Positions 29,091 through 37,275 of a stretch of 64,000 nt of DNA are shown here, in pieces. The stretch lies in assembly GCA_024234975.1 (NCBI GenBank), contig JACKNH010000014.1, positions 1-64,000 of the forward strand. Reading direction: 5' to 3'. Made by a program: the position numbers and the translations under genes. The notes under the pieces are model-generated. The model had not been told where the DNA came from. It was given only the letters and a program-made list of their open reading frames with translations, and made no database searches. Source of the stretch: Gammaproteobacteria bacterium. GTDB lineage: Bacteria; Pseudomonadota; Gammaproteobacteria; Ga0077536. Numbering within the stretch: position 1 is the stretch's first letter; every line of letters begins with the position of its first letter.

Positions 29091-30194
29091 TCATGGCAGC
29101 CAGCCGGAATAGAACTGAATCGTCGCCGCGCCCGGCTGCATTTCCGGTTCAGACCCCGGCTCGCAACGCGAAGGCTCCAGCGCAGCGAAATGTTCACGAT
29201 GGTTGAACCCCGGTACCGGATGCATGATGCAGGCCGTGTTGTGGTAAGGATGGCCGAAGTGGAACAGCAGGTGGCCAAGTTCGTGGGTGAGTGTGGCCGC
29301 TGCGTACTGCACCTGTTCTTCGCGCTTGAGAACGGGCAATGCCATCAGGCGCGAAAATTCTTCCTGGTATTGAAACGTGCTCAGCATGGAATACTCCTGT
29401 AGCGGCGACGCATGATTGTAGTACGTGCTGCCGAAGACAACGCCGCCGCGTAAGGCGGTGTGGATCGAATTGCCGTTGTATTCAGCGCTGGCGATCAGCT
29501 GGTTGGTGATGACGACTTCCCATGGCAGGTCGCCATAGCCCATGGCGCCCCACAACGACCACTGATGAAATCCCGTAGCTTCATCGATGTAGGGTTTGCC
29601 ATCTGGCGCCGCGAAAGAACGCCACTGCTGCAGGCCGCGCAGTTGGTGCAGCACTAGCGCCACCGCAAGAGATTTCATATCAGTCAATGGCGTTGCCGCC
29701 GGCAGAAATGGCCGCGCGAATGCCATTGCCTGTTGTTCGTCGGTCTGATCCGAAATCAGGCGATTGTAGGTCGTTTCGATGAGTGGATATCGCCCTTCGA
29801 TGCCATGTTCCGGGCGGTACGTGGCTTCCTCCGCCGCTTCGCGCGCGGAACGCGGAATCGTTGCGAACACGTCGTTGATGCTCAGTCGGGTGATACTGCT
29901 GAACCGGATGTCGGTGTGGAAGTGGTTGCGGGTCAGGGTCGCGGTGGCGGCGAGAATGGCGGCTATGCTGTCGTCATCCAACGAGGCAAAGCGGGGGTTC
30001 TCGATATAGGCGACGCGGAGCATCACCGGGGCACTCCCCAGCACTGGCAACGGGACATCCTGCCACGCAGGTTGTTCAATCGGGATTTTCCGGGTGAGGA
30101 CTGCTGCAGTCACTGCCAGGGCGACGAACCCGATCCGGCGGGCGAATGTGCGTAGTTTCGCCATCGTCCAAAACCTGACGTTGCTTCCCTTCAT
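29091..30194 (-). CDS. Membrane-anchored or exported zinc metalloprotease, metzincin-like
   Basis: A 367-residue protein that I do not recognise as a named enzyme. ATG 30194 is chosen because GAGGAAGG lies just before it; an upstream ATG at 30236 has no such site. A single hydrophobic segment at about residues 19-34 (RRIGFVALAVTAAVLT) suggests an anchor or signal. The key motif is THELGHLLFHFGH at 303-315, a zinc HExxH with further His residues, followed by CIMHP at 322-326, which resembles the Met-turn of metzincins. Spacing differs slightly from the classical HExxHxxGxxH. It is downstream of tgpA on the same strand (112 bp) and probably belongs to the moxR operon. Confidence 0.6.
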   Translation of the reverse strand: MKGSNVRFWTMAKLRTFARRIGFVALAVTAAVLTRKIPIEQPAWQDVPLPVLGSAPVMLRVAYIENPRFASLDDDSIAAILAATATLTRNHFHTDIRFSSITRLSINDVFATIPRSAREAAEEATYRPEHGIEGRYPLIETTYNRLISDQTDEQQAMAFARPFLPAATPLTDMKSLAVALVLHQLRGLQQWRSFAAPDGKPYIDEATGFHQWSLWGAMGYGDLPWEVVITNQLIASAEYNGNSIHTALRGGVVFGSTYYNHASPLQEYSMLSTFQYQEEFSRLMALPVLKREEQVQYAAATLTHELGHLLFHFGHPYHNTACIMHPVPGFNHREHFAALEPSRCEPGSEPEMQPGAATIQFYSGWLP

Positions 30195-30306
30195 GACACC
30201 TTCCTCGCGCCGGATCCCTGCAACGCCATGCGTCAATGCTGTTGGTTCGCGGCAGGAATGTCCAGTTTGACGGCGGCGGTGTCTGGAACAGCGGAATCGG
30301 TGACTG

Positions 30307-32331
30307 CTATGGAACTGCCAGGGTGCGTGGCCGGAACCTGCTCACCTGGCGCCTGAACGCGGCGACGGCATCACGACCGTTGCCGTTCGCGTAACGGATG
30401 TCGATATAGCTTCCCGTGATCTCTGCAACCGGCGCGGCGAGGTCTTCACGCAAGCGTGCGACGCGCGCGGCGAAATCCAGCGGCCCCTCATGCGGCACGC
30501 GCTGGATGCCGATGCGCGCCAACCTTCGGCAGAACTCCCGATAGGCCGACCGCACCGGGTCGCGTTCGCGCACCGAAGACCGTTGAATACTGAGCGACAG
30601 CAACAGCAGCGTCGCGCCGATCGCCGCCATCATCACGCCGGCGAGCACCGAGCGGTCGATATCGCCCAGACCAAGCTCGCGCATCAGCATCTGCTGACGA
30701 GCGGGTGAGAAGCCCAATACCCACTGGTTCCAGCGGTGGTTGGTCGCGTCCCAGGTTTGCTGGATGCGGCGCCAGAGCGCGGCAGTGGCAGGGTTGTCGT
30801 TGATGATGCGCAAGCCACCGCGCGCCGGCATCATCATCTCCAATCCATCACTCACCCGCTCCGGTGCGACCGCGGCCGTGGGATCGACCCGCCGCCATCC
30901 CCGGCCCTCAATCCACACTTCCGCCCAGGCATGTGCATCCTGTTGGCGGACAATGAGGTAATCGCCGACGGGATTCAGTTCGCCGTCCTGGTAGCCGGTG
31001 ACTACACGCGCCGGCACTCCCGCCGCACGCATCAATACCACGAAGCTGCTGGCGTAGTGTTCGCAGAAGCCGGCACGGGTCTCGAACAGGAATTGATCGA
31101 CGGGATCTTCGGTCAGCAGCGGCGGCGCCAGCGTGTAGGTAAATGGCTGGCGATTGAAGTGACTCAATGCGATGCGCACGAGCCGCTCGATATCGCCGCC
31201 CGCCTGTGCCTGCCATTGCATCGCAAGCGCGCGGGCGCGCGGATGCGCATCTTCAGGCAGTTGCAGACCCAACTGGTGTTCGGCCGGCGTCAGCTCGGCA
31301 ATAGTGAAGCGCGGATAGGAGATCAGGTCGAAGCTGGTGCGTCGACGCATCCGGTAGCGACCGAGCAATTGCAGGTCGCGCGTCAGGTACATGTCATCAT
31401 CAATCTGCGCGGGCAGCTCCAGCGCATACAACCAGCGCTTGTTGCTCGGTTCCTGCGTGATCGTGTAGCGATAGGGTTCGCCCTGGAAGCGGACCTGCGG
31501 CGTCGTCGGGTCGCGCAGGCTGCCGCGACGCCACGTACGGCCATCGGTATGCCAGAGCACCGGGCCACGCCAGTAGCGTTCCGCCGCCGGGGGAATACGG
31601 CCATTGAAATTCACCCGGAAGGCGATCTCATCTGACAGCGTCAGGTTCGAGATCGAACCCGGTGTCATCTCGTCGCTCAGACCGGTCTGCGCTTCCTCCG
31701 ATAGCATGGGGCGGCCCCATAACGGACCTTCAATGCGCGGGAAGAATACGAAAGCAAGCACCGCCAGCGGAATCGCCTGAACGATGATGAAAAACGTCCG
31801 CCGCAGTATCCACTTAGGTTCGCGTTCATGGCGGCCGCCGTACAGCGCAACCATGCTGGCCGTCAGCATCGTGATGACGGCCAGCATAAAGGCCGCCAGC
31901 GGTATGGTTTGCGAGTAGAGAAAATTCGTGACGACCAGGAAATAGCCCAGTGTCGTCGCAATGAAGAAATCGCGCGTGGTGGTCAACTCAAGCAGTTTCA
32001 GTCCGACCAGCACCATCAGCAGCGCAACGCCGGCGTCGCGCCCGGATTGTCCGCGATAGCTTACCCATACCGCGACACATGCGGTGATCACGAGCAGGGT
32101 CTTGGTCAGCAACAAGCGGCGATGCTGTTTGTCCGGCAACGGCAACCATCGGCGGTAGGCCGCCCAGCGCCAGAATGCCAACGCGAGAAAACTGGCGACC
32201 AGCAATGGGGAAAAGCGCAGGCTGTGTGGCAACAGCGCCATGGCCAGCGCGCCGAGAATCCACAGGAAGTGCACTTCGCGCGGATGGTTGTTGCCAGTAC
32301 GGATGTTGGCCAGCCGGGCGGGCGCGTTCAT
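30307..32331 (-). CDS. tgpA: TgpA-type membrane transglutaminase-like protein (DUF3488)
   Basis: A 674-residue protein. Multiple N-terminal membrane helices (residues about 20-200), a periplasmic transglutaminase domain and a C-terminal helix (about 555-580) followed by a cytosolic tail match TgpA. The transglutaminase core is RAGFCEHYASSFVVLMR with Cys at about residue 423, QQDAHAWAEVW with the His, and RVDPTAAV with the Asp. The family is linked to cell-envelope integrity, but the substrate is not settled. Its ATG overlaps the stop of the DUF58 gene, and it forms the standard moxR-DUF58-tgpA cluster. Confidence 0.92.
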   Translation of the reverse strand: MNAPARLANIRTGNNHPREVHFLWILGALAMALLPHSLRFSPLLVASFLALAFWRWAAYRRWLPLPDKQHRRLLLTKTLLVITACVAVWVSYRGQSGRDAGVALLMVLVGLKLLELTTTRDFFIATTLGYFLVVTNFLYSQTIPLAAFMLAVITMLTASMVALYGGRHEREPKWILRRTFFIIVQAIPLAVLAFVFFPRIEGPLWGRPMLSEEAQTGLSDEMTPGSISNLTLSDEIAFRVNFNGRIPPAAERYWRGPVLWHTDGRTWRRGSLRDPTTPQVRFQGEPYRYTITQEPSNKRWLYALELPAQIDDDMYLTRDLQLLGRYRMRRRTSFDLISYPRFTIAELTPAEHQLGLQLPEDAHPRARALAMQWQAQAGGDIERLVRIALSHFNRQPFTYTLAPPLLTEDPVDQFLFETRAGFCEHYASSFVVLMRAAGVPARVVTGYQDGELNPVGDYLIVRQQDAHAWAEVWIEGRGWRRVDPTAAVAPERVSDGLEMMMPARGGLRIINDNPATAALWRRIQQTWDATNHRWNQWVLGFSPARQQMLMRELGLGDIDRSVLAGVMMAAIGATLLLLSLSIQRSSVRERDPVRSAYREFCRRLARIGIQRVPHEGPLDFAARVARLREDLAAPVAEITGSYIDIRYANGNGRDAVAAFRRQVSRFRPRTLAVP

Positions 32332-33293
32332 AATTTGAACTCGGCCAGCGCGCGCAACAGTACTTGCTGGTGTCGCGGATCATGATCGGGTTGAAAGCGC
32401 TGCGCGCCCAACAGCATGCCTACGGCAATGCCATGACGGCCGGCTTCGAGCACCCAGCGCGCGAGCTGGCTCAAACGCGCTTCAAGGTCCGGCAGTGCAC
32501 GAACCTGCTCCAGCGATAACCACAAACGTTCATCCGCGGCGTCGGTGAAACGCTTGACCACCATCTGATCATTGCGCGCCAGCGTTTTCCAGGCGACGGC
32601 CCGCAGCGGATCGCCACGTTGATAGCCACGCAGGCCGAAGAAGTCGTTGTTCCCGGTCTGCACCACGCCGGACTGCGCCGTGGTGCTGGCGCTTTGCATG
32701 GATTCGGGTAACGTTGAATCGCCTTTCGGTGCCGGGTAGACCAGACAGTCGGCCACCGGTGAGAAGTAGGCCCAGGCCTGAATCAGTCCCAACGGAAATC
32801 TCGTTCTGATGCATAACCGCGGACAGGTCAGGCGGCCGCGCGATGGCGCCGGAACCATTACGTCGGCATGGATAATCGCACCGCCATCGACGTCGAACGG
32901 CTGGGTGTGTTGCCGCGGCTGGCGCCGCAGGCCGCCACGCGGCGGCGACATCAGCAGTTCCAGCTGCATGCGTTCGCGTCCAGCGCGATTATCGAGGGTG
33001 ACGCGGAAGCGCGCCTTCTGGCCGGCAAACACTGGGTCTGCTGCTGCGCCAAGGCAGCGCAGACCGGCCAGGTTACGCCAGGTCTCGCCGATGGCGATGA
33101 CGAAAATCGCGCCGAGCAGAAAACTCACCGCATAGGCCATCGCGTTGTTGTAGTTCATCGCACCGAGCAGCACCAACAGGCACACCACTGCAAAGAAGAA
33201 TCCGCCGCGCGTCGGCAATACGTAGATATGCCGGCGATCCAGCGCGTGGTCCGCCCGTGGCAGCACGGAGGATGGGGCAAGCGTATGGTTCAT
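32328..33293 (-). CDS. DUF58 domain protein
   Basis: A 321-residue protein with two N-terminal membrane segments (FFFAVVCLLVLLGAM and MAYAVSFLLGAIFVIAIG) and a DUF58 region containing GDPLRAVAWKTLARNDQMVV near residue 240. The start is taken at ATG 33293 (MNHTLAPSSVLPRADHALDR). The frame stays open further upstream into moxR, but that part looks non-coding. DUF58 proteins are usually partners of MoxR AAA+ ATPases and have a vWA-like fold; their exact role is unclear. Confidence 0.87.
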   Translation of the reverse strand: MNHTLAPSSVLPRADHALDRRHIYVLPTRGGFFFAVVCLLVLLGAMNYNNAMAYAVSFLLGAIFVIAIGETWRNLAGLRCLGAAADPVFAGQKARFRVTLDNRAGRERMQLELLMSPPRGGLRRQPRQHTQPFDVDGGAIIHADVMVPAPSRGRLTCPRLCIRTRFPLGLIQAWAYFSPVADCLVYPAPKGDSTLPESMQSASTTAQSGVVQTGNNDFFGLRGYQRGDPLRAVAWKTLARNDQMVVKRFTDAADERLWLSLEQVRALPDLEARLSQLARWVLEAGRHGIAVGMLLGAQRFQPDHDPRHQQVLLRALAEFKL

Positions 33294-33327
33294 CGGCAAT
33301 CCGGGCAGGCGGACGAAACCTGCAAGC

Positions 33328-34278
33328 TCAGGGAATCGGTACGCCTTGCAGCAGCAGGTCAGCGGCGTGCGCCTGTTGTGATTCGTCGGCGGCGCGCAGA
33401 CGATGTCCGGCGATGGCGGGCAACACGCGCTGCACATCCTCCGGCATGACGGAATCGCGCTCGCTCAACAGTGCCCAGGCCCGTGCCGCCTGCACCAGTC
33501 CCAGGCCGGCGCGCGGCGACAGGCCGGTGGCAAATTCAGGCGAAGTGCGGGAAAACTCCAGCAGGGCTTGCACGTAGTCCAGCAGCGCCGAACTGGTATG
33601 AATTTCACCGACGGCTTGCTGCATCTCCAGCAGTTCCTCCGGCCCGATGACCGCCGGGAAGTTCTCGAGCAACGTCCGTCTGTCCTGGCCGGTCAACAGT
33701 GCCCGTTCCGCGTCACGATCCGGATAACCGAGGGATATGCGCATCAGGAAGCGATCGAGTTGCGATTCCGGTAGCGGAAACGTGCCGATCTGGTAGGTCG
33801 GATTCTGGGTGGCGATGACAAAAAACGGATGTGGCAGGCGGTGCGACACGCCGTCCACGGTCACTTGCCGTTCCTCCATGGCTTCCAGCAGCGCGCTCTG
33901 TGCACGTGGCGTCGCCCGGTTGATTTCGTCACCGAGAATGACCTGACTGAAGATCGGACCACGGTGAAACTCGAATTGCTGGGTATCGCGGTCGTAAATC
34001 GTCACCCCGATGACGTCGGCCGGTAGCATGTCGCTGGTGAACTGGATACGCTGGAAGGACAGACCCAGCACGCGCGCCATCAGGTGGGCCAGCGTGGTTT
34101 TGCCAACGCCTGGCAGGTCTTCGATGAGCAGGTGACCACCGGCCAACAGGCACGTCAGGGCGAGCTTCAGGGAATGGGTCTTGCCGACGATAACCCGTTC
34201 ACCGGCGGCGATAATTTCTCCAATGCGGGCACGCGGATCAGCGCCGCGCGGGTTGTTCAAAGGTGTCACTGAAGGCAT
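33328..34278 (-). CDS. MoxR-family AAA+ ATPase
   Basis: A 316-residue AAA_3 ATPase acting as a chaperone for vWA-domain partners. Walker A is DLPGVGKTTLA at about 54-64 and Walker B is VILGDEINRA, followed by SALLEAMEERQVTVDG (the pre-sensor insert) and FFVIATQNP (sensor 1). It is the first gene of the cluster with DUF58, tgpA and the metalloprotease. A 119-bp gap separates it from divergent sthA. Confidence 0.95.
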   Translation of the reverse strand: MPSVTPLNNPRGADPRARIGEIIAAGERVIVGKTHSLKLALTCLLAGGHLLIEDLPGVGKTTLAHLMARVLGLSFQRIQFTSDMLPADVIGVTIYDRDTQQFEFHRGPIFSQVILGDEINRATPRAQSALLEAMEERQVTVDGVSHRLPHPFFVIATQNPTYQIGTFPLPESQLDRFLMRISLGYPDRDAERALLTGQDRRTLLENFPAVIGPEELLEMQQAVGEIHTSSALLDYVQALLEFSRTSPEFATGLSPRAGLGLVQAARAWALLSERDSVMPEDVQRVLPAIAGHRLRAADESQQAHAADLLLQGVPIP

Positions 34279-34397
34279 GCAATGTCCTTAACCAGAGCGC
34301 GTTGTTGCTTAGAGAGATATTGCGGCTCAAAGCTCGAAAAGCTTGACGCCTCCCGGCTACAGAATATCAGAGCGCCAAGCCAGCGCAGGGAAGTCGC

Positions 34398-35828
34398 ATG
34401 CAGCATTATGATTTCGTGGTGATCGGCAGCGGGCCGGCCGGCCAGAAGGGCGCCATCCAGGCCTCCAAGCTTGGCCACAGCGTTGCACTGGTGGAGAAGC
34501 ACAGCGCCATCGGCGGCGCCTGCCTGCACACCGGAACCATTCCCAGTAAAACCTTGCGTGAAGCGGCGTTGTACCTGTCCGGGTGGCATCAACGCGGATT
34601 CTATGGCCGCAGCTACCGGGTCAAATCCAGGATTACCGCCGAAGACCTGATGCAACGGCTGGAAATCACCACCCGCCACGAAATCGAAGTCGTGCAGCAT
34701 CAATTGCACCGTAATCGGGTGGAAACGTTCAACGGTACGGCGTCGTTTGTCGATCCACACCACATCGAAGTGACCGCCGCTGACGGTACTGTCACCAGAT
34801 TGGGCGGCGACAGGTTTCTGATCGCCACCGGTTCACGGCCGGTGCAGACGCCTAACGTGCCATTCGATGGCGTGCACGTGGTCGACAGCGATCACATTCT
34901 GCAGATGCGGGAGATACCGCGCACACTGGTGGTGGTCGGGGCGGGTGTCATCGGTGTCGAGTACGCTTCAATCTTCAGTGCGCTGGATATCAAGATCACG
35001 CTGATCGACGGCCGGATGGACATGCTCAGTTTTCTCGATCGGGAAATCGTCGCCGAATTCATGCATCACCTGCGCGACCGTGGTGTCAGCGTGCGCATGG
35101 GTGAAACCGTGGAGAAGGTTGACCTGCTCTCACCGCGTGGCGTGCGCGTGTGCCTTGCCAGTGGCAAGCAGGTCGTGGCGGACATGGCGTTGTTCGCCGC
35201 CGGGCGTGTCAGCAATACCGAATCACTCAACCTGGACAGTGCCGGTTTGCAACCCGATGAGCGGGGCCGACTGGAGGTTGACGAACACTTCCGCACGGCG
35301 GTGCCGCACATTTACGCCGCCGGCGATGTCATCGGTTTTCCCGCGCTGGCATCGATATCGATGGAACAGGGGCGGCATGCCGCCTGTCATGCGCTCGGTG
35401 GCCCGTTGCCGGCGACTCAACCGGAGTCGCCTTTCGGAATTTACGCGGTGCCGGAGATCAGCGTCGTCGGTATGACCGAGGAGCAGGCGCGTGAACAGAA
35501 CATTCCCTATGAAATCGGTGCGGCGAGATTTCGCGAAACCTGCCGCGGACAGATCCTCGGTTTGCGCGAAGGACTGTTGAAGTTACTGTTCCACCTGGAA
35601 GACCATCGCCTGTTGGGCGTGCATATCGTCGGCGAAGGCGCTACCGAGCTGATTCACATTGGTCAGTCGGTGTTGATACTCAACGGTACGCTGGAGTATT
35701 TCGTCAACACGGTATTCAACTACCCGACGCTGGCCGAAGCTTACAAAATCGCCGCACTCGATGCCTGGAACCGGATGCCGCGCACCACCGCGGCGGCCGC
35801 CGCGCAAAAAGCGCTGATGGTGGAATGA
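34398..35828 (+). CDS. sthA: Soluble pyridine nucleotide transhydrogenase
   Basis: A flavoprotein that exchanges reducing equivalents between NADPH and NAD+. It has 476 residues. The FAD motif is VVIGSGPAGQKGA at 7-19. The position that carries the redox disulfide in lipoamide dehydrogenases reads GGACLHTGTIPSKTLRE: the first Cys (about 42) is kept but the second is Thr (about 47), as in SthA. The second dinucleotide motif is VVGAGVIGVEYASIF. This supports transhydrogenase over dihydrolipoamide dehydrogenase. Confidence 0.93.
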   Translation: MQHYDFVVIGSGPAGQKGAIQASKLGHSVALVEKHSAIGGACLHTGTIPSKTLREAALYLSGWHQRGFYGRSYRVKSRITAEDLMQRLEITTRHEIEVVQHQLHRNRVETFNGTASFVDPHHIEVTAADGTVTRLGGDRFLIATGSRPVQTPNVPFDGVHVVDSDHILQMREIPRTLVVVGAGVIGVEYASIFSALDIKITLIDGRMDMLSFLDREIVAEFMHHLRDRGVSVRMGETVEKVDLLSPRGVRVCLASGKQVVADMALFAAGRVSNTESLNLDSAGLQPDERGRLEVDEHFRTAVPHIYAAGDVIGFPALASISMEQGRHAACHALGGPLPATQPESPFGIYAVPEISVVGMTEEQAREQNIPYEIGAARFRETCRGQILGLREGLLKLLFHLEDHRLLGVHIVGEGATELIHIGQSVLILNGTLEYFVNTVFNYPTLAEAYKIAALDAWNRMPRTTAAAAAQKALMVE

Positions 35829-35839
35829 CCCGCGGCGGA

Positions 35840-37183
35840 TCAGGCGCCGGCGATGGTCAGGTTTTCCAGCAGTACCGAACCACTCTGTACGGCGCGCCTT
35901 GGATCAATATCACCGCCGATGGCGACGATGCCCCGATACATATCGCGCAATTGGCCGGCGATCGTGATCTCGTGCACGGGATAGGCGATACGCCCGTTTT
36001 CCACCCAGAACCCCGCGGCGCCGCGTGAATAATCGCCGGTCACACCGTTGACGCCGAATCCAATCAGCTCGCTGACCAGCAGACCCGTGCCCATCAATGC
36101 CAGCATGTCTTCCAGGGATCGATCGCTGGTGGTCACGATCAGGTTGTGCACGCCGCCGGCGTTGCCGGTGGAGCGACGTTGCAAACGTCGTGCGCTGTAG
36201 ACATCCATGACGTAGTCCTGCAGCTGTCCGCCTTCGATCAGCGTGCGTTGCTGCGGGGCGACGCCGTCCATGTCAAACGGCACACTGGCGACGCCGCGCG
36301 GAATGAAGGGATCCTCGCGGAGGGACAGCCATTCGGGAAACACCTGTTGCCCGATCGCATCGAGCAGGAATGACGCCTGCCGATACTGCGCACCGCCGCT
36401 GATGGCACCGATGAAATGGCCGAACAAGCCGCTGGCCAGCGGCGCTTCGAACAGCACCGGCGCTTTACAGGTGGCGATCTGGCGTGCGCCAAGTCGGGCG
36501 ACTGCACGTTGTGCGGCCCGCGTGCCGACATGCTCGGGTGTCGCCATCGCGGTATGCAGACGGGCGACGGTGTAATCGTGATCGCGCTCCATGTTGTCGC
36601 CGTCGCGGGCGATGACCGAGCACGACAGGTTATGACTGGTCGCCGCGTAGGCGCCGGCAAAGCCCAGGCTGTTGCCATAGGCCTGGTAGCCGCGCTGGCT
36701 GCTGAAGGTCGATCCTTCGGTGTTGGTGATGCGCGGGTCGTAGCCCAAAGCTGCCTGTTCGCAGGCGGTTGCCAGCGCCTGTGCGGTACCAACGTCGACA
36801 TCCCACGGATGGTACAAATCCAGATCCGGTAGCGGTTGACGGGCGAGCTCCGCCGGATCGGCCAGACCGGCGTAGGGGTCTTCCCCGGTGTAATTTGCTG
36901 CCGCCAATGCCGCATCGACCGTACGTTCCAACGCGGCGGCGGTAAAATCAGTGGTCGTCGCCGAGCCTTTGCGCTGGCCGCGGAACACCACCACCGCCAG
37001 CGACTTGTCCCGATGGTGATCGACATTCTCCAACTCGCCCTTGCGCACGGTGATCGACAGCGCCTGGCCACTGTTGGCGCTGGCTTCCGCCGCATCGGCG
37101 CCTTTGGCTCTGGCCTGGCGCAATACGCTGTCGACGACGGTCAGCAACTCGGCTTGGGCGTTTTCGCGTTGACTGTCAGGCAT
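35840..37183 (-). CDS. pmbA: Metalloprotease PmbA/TldE
   Basis: TldD/TldE-family protein; TldE (PmbA) is the partner of the active TldD protease in microcin maturation and CcdA degradation. It has 447 residues, with SITVRKGELENVDHHRDK near the N-terminus, LAVVVFRGQRKGSA, PYAGLADPAE, and the C-terminal VTGDYSRGAAGFWVENG with IAYPVHEITIAG. No tldD is in the window. It is convergent with sthA and divergent from uvrD. Confidence 0.94.
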   Translation of the reverse strand: MPDSQRENAQAELLTVVDSVLRQARAKGADAAEASANSGQALSITVRKGELENVDHHRDKSLAVVVFRGQRKGSATTTDFTAAALERTVDAALAAANYTGEDPYAGLADPAELARQPLPDLDLYHPWDVDVGTAQALATACEQAALGYDPRITNTEGSTFSSQRGYQAYGNSLGFAGAYAATSHNLSCSVIARDGDNMERDHDYTVARLHTAMATPEHVGTRAAQRAVARLGARQIATCKAPVLFEAPLASGLFGHFIGAISGGAQYRQASFLLDAIGQQVFPEWLSLREDPFIPRGVASVPFDMDGVAPQQRTLIEGGQLQDYVMDVYSARRLQRRSTGNAGGVHNLIVTTSDRSLEDMLALMGTGLLVSELIGFGVNGVTGDYSRGAAGFWVENGRIAYPVHEITIAGQLRDMYRGIVAIGGDIDPRRAVQSGSVLLENLTIAGA

Positions 37184-37275
37184 GTGGGCTTCGCGCTGGA
37201 TGGCATTGGTGGCAGATCAGGAGCGCGAATTGTACCCGAGTTCCCTGCCTGATCCTGTACCGGTACAATCAGCCC

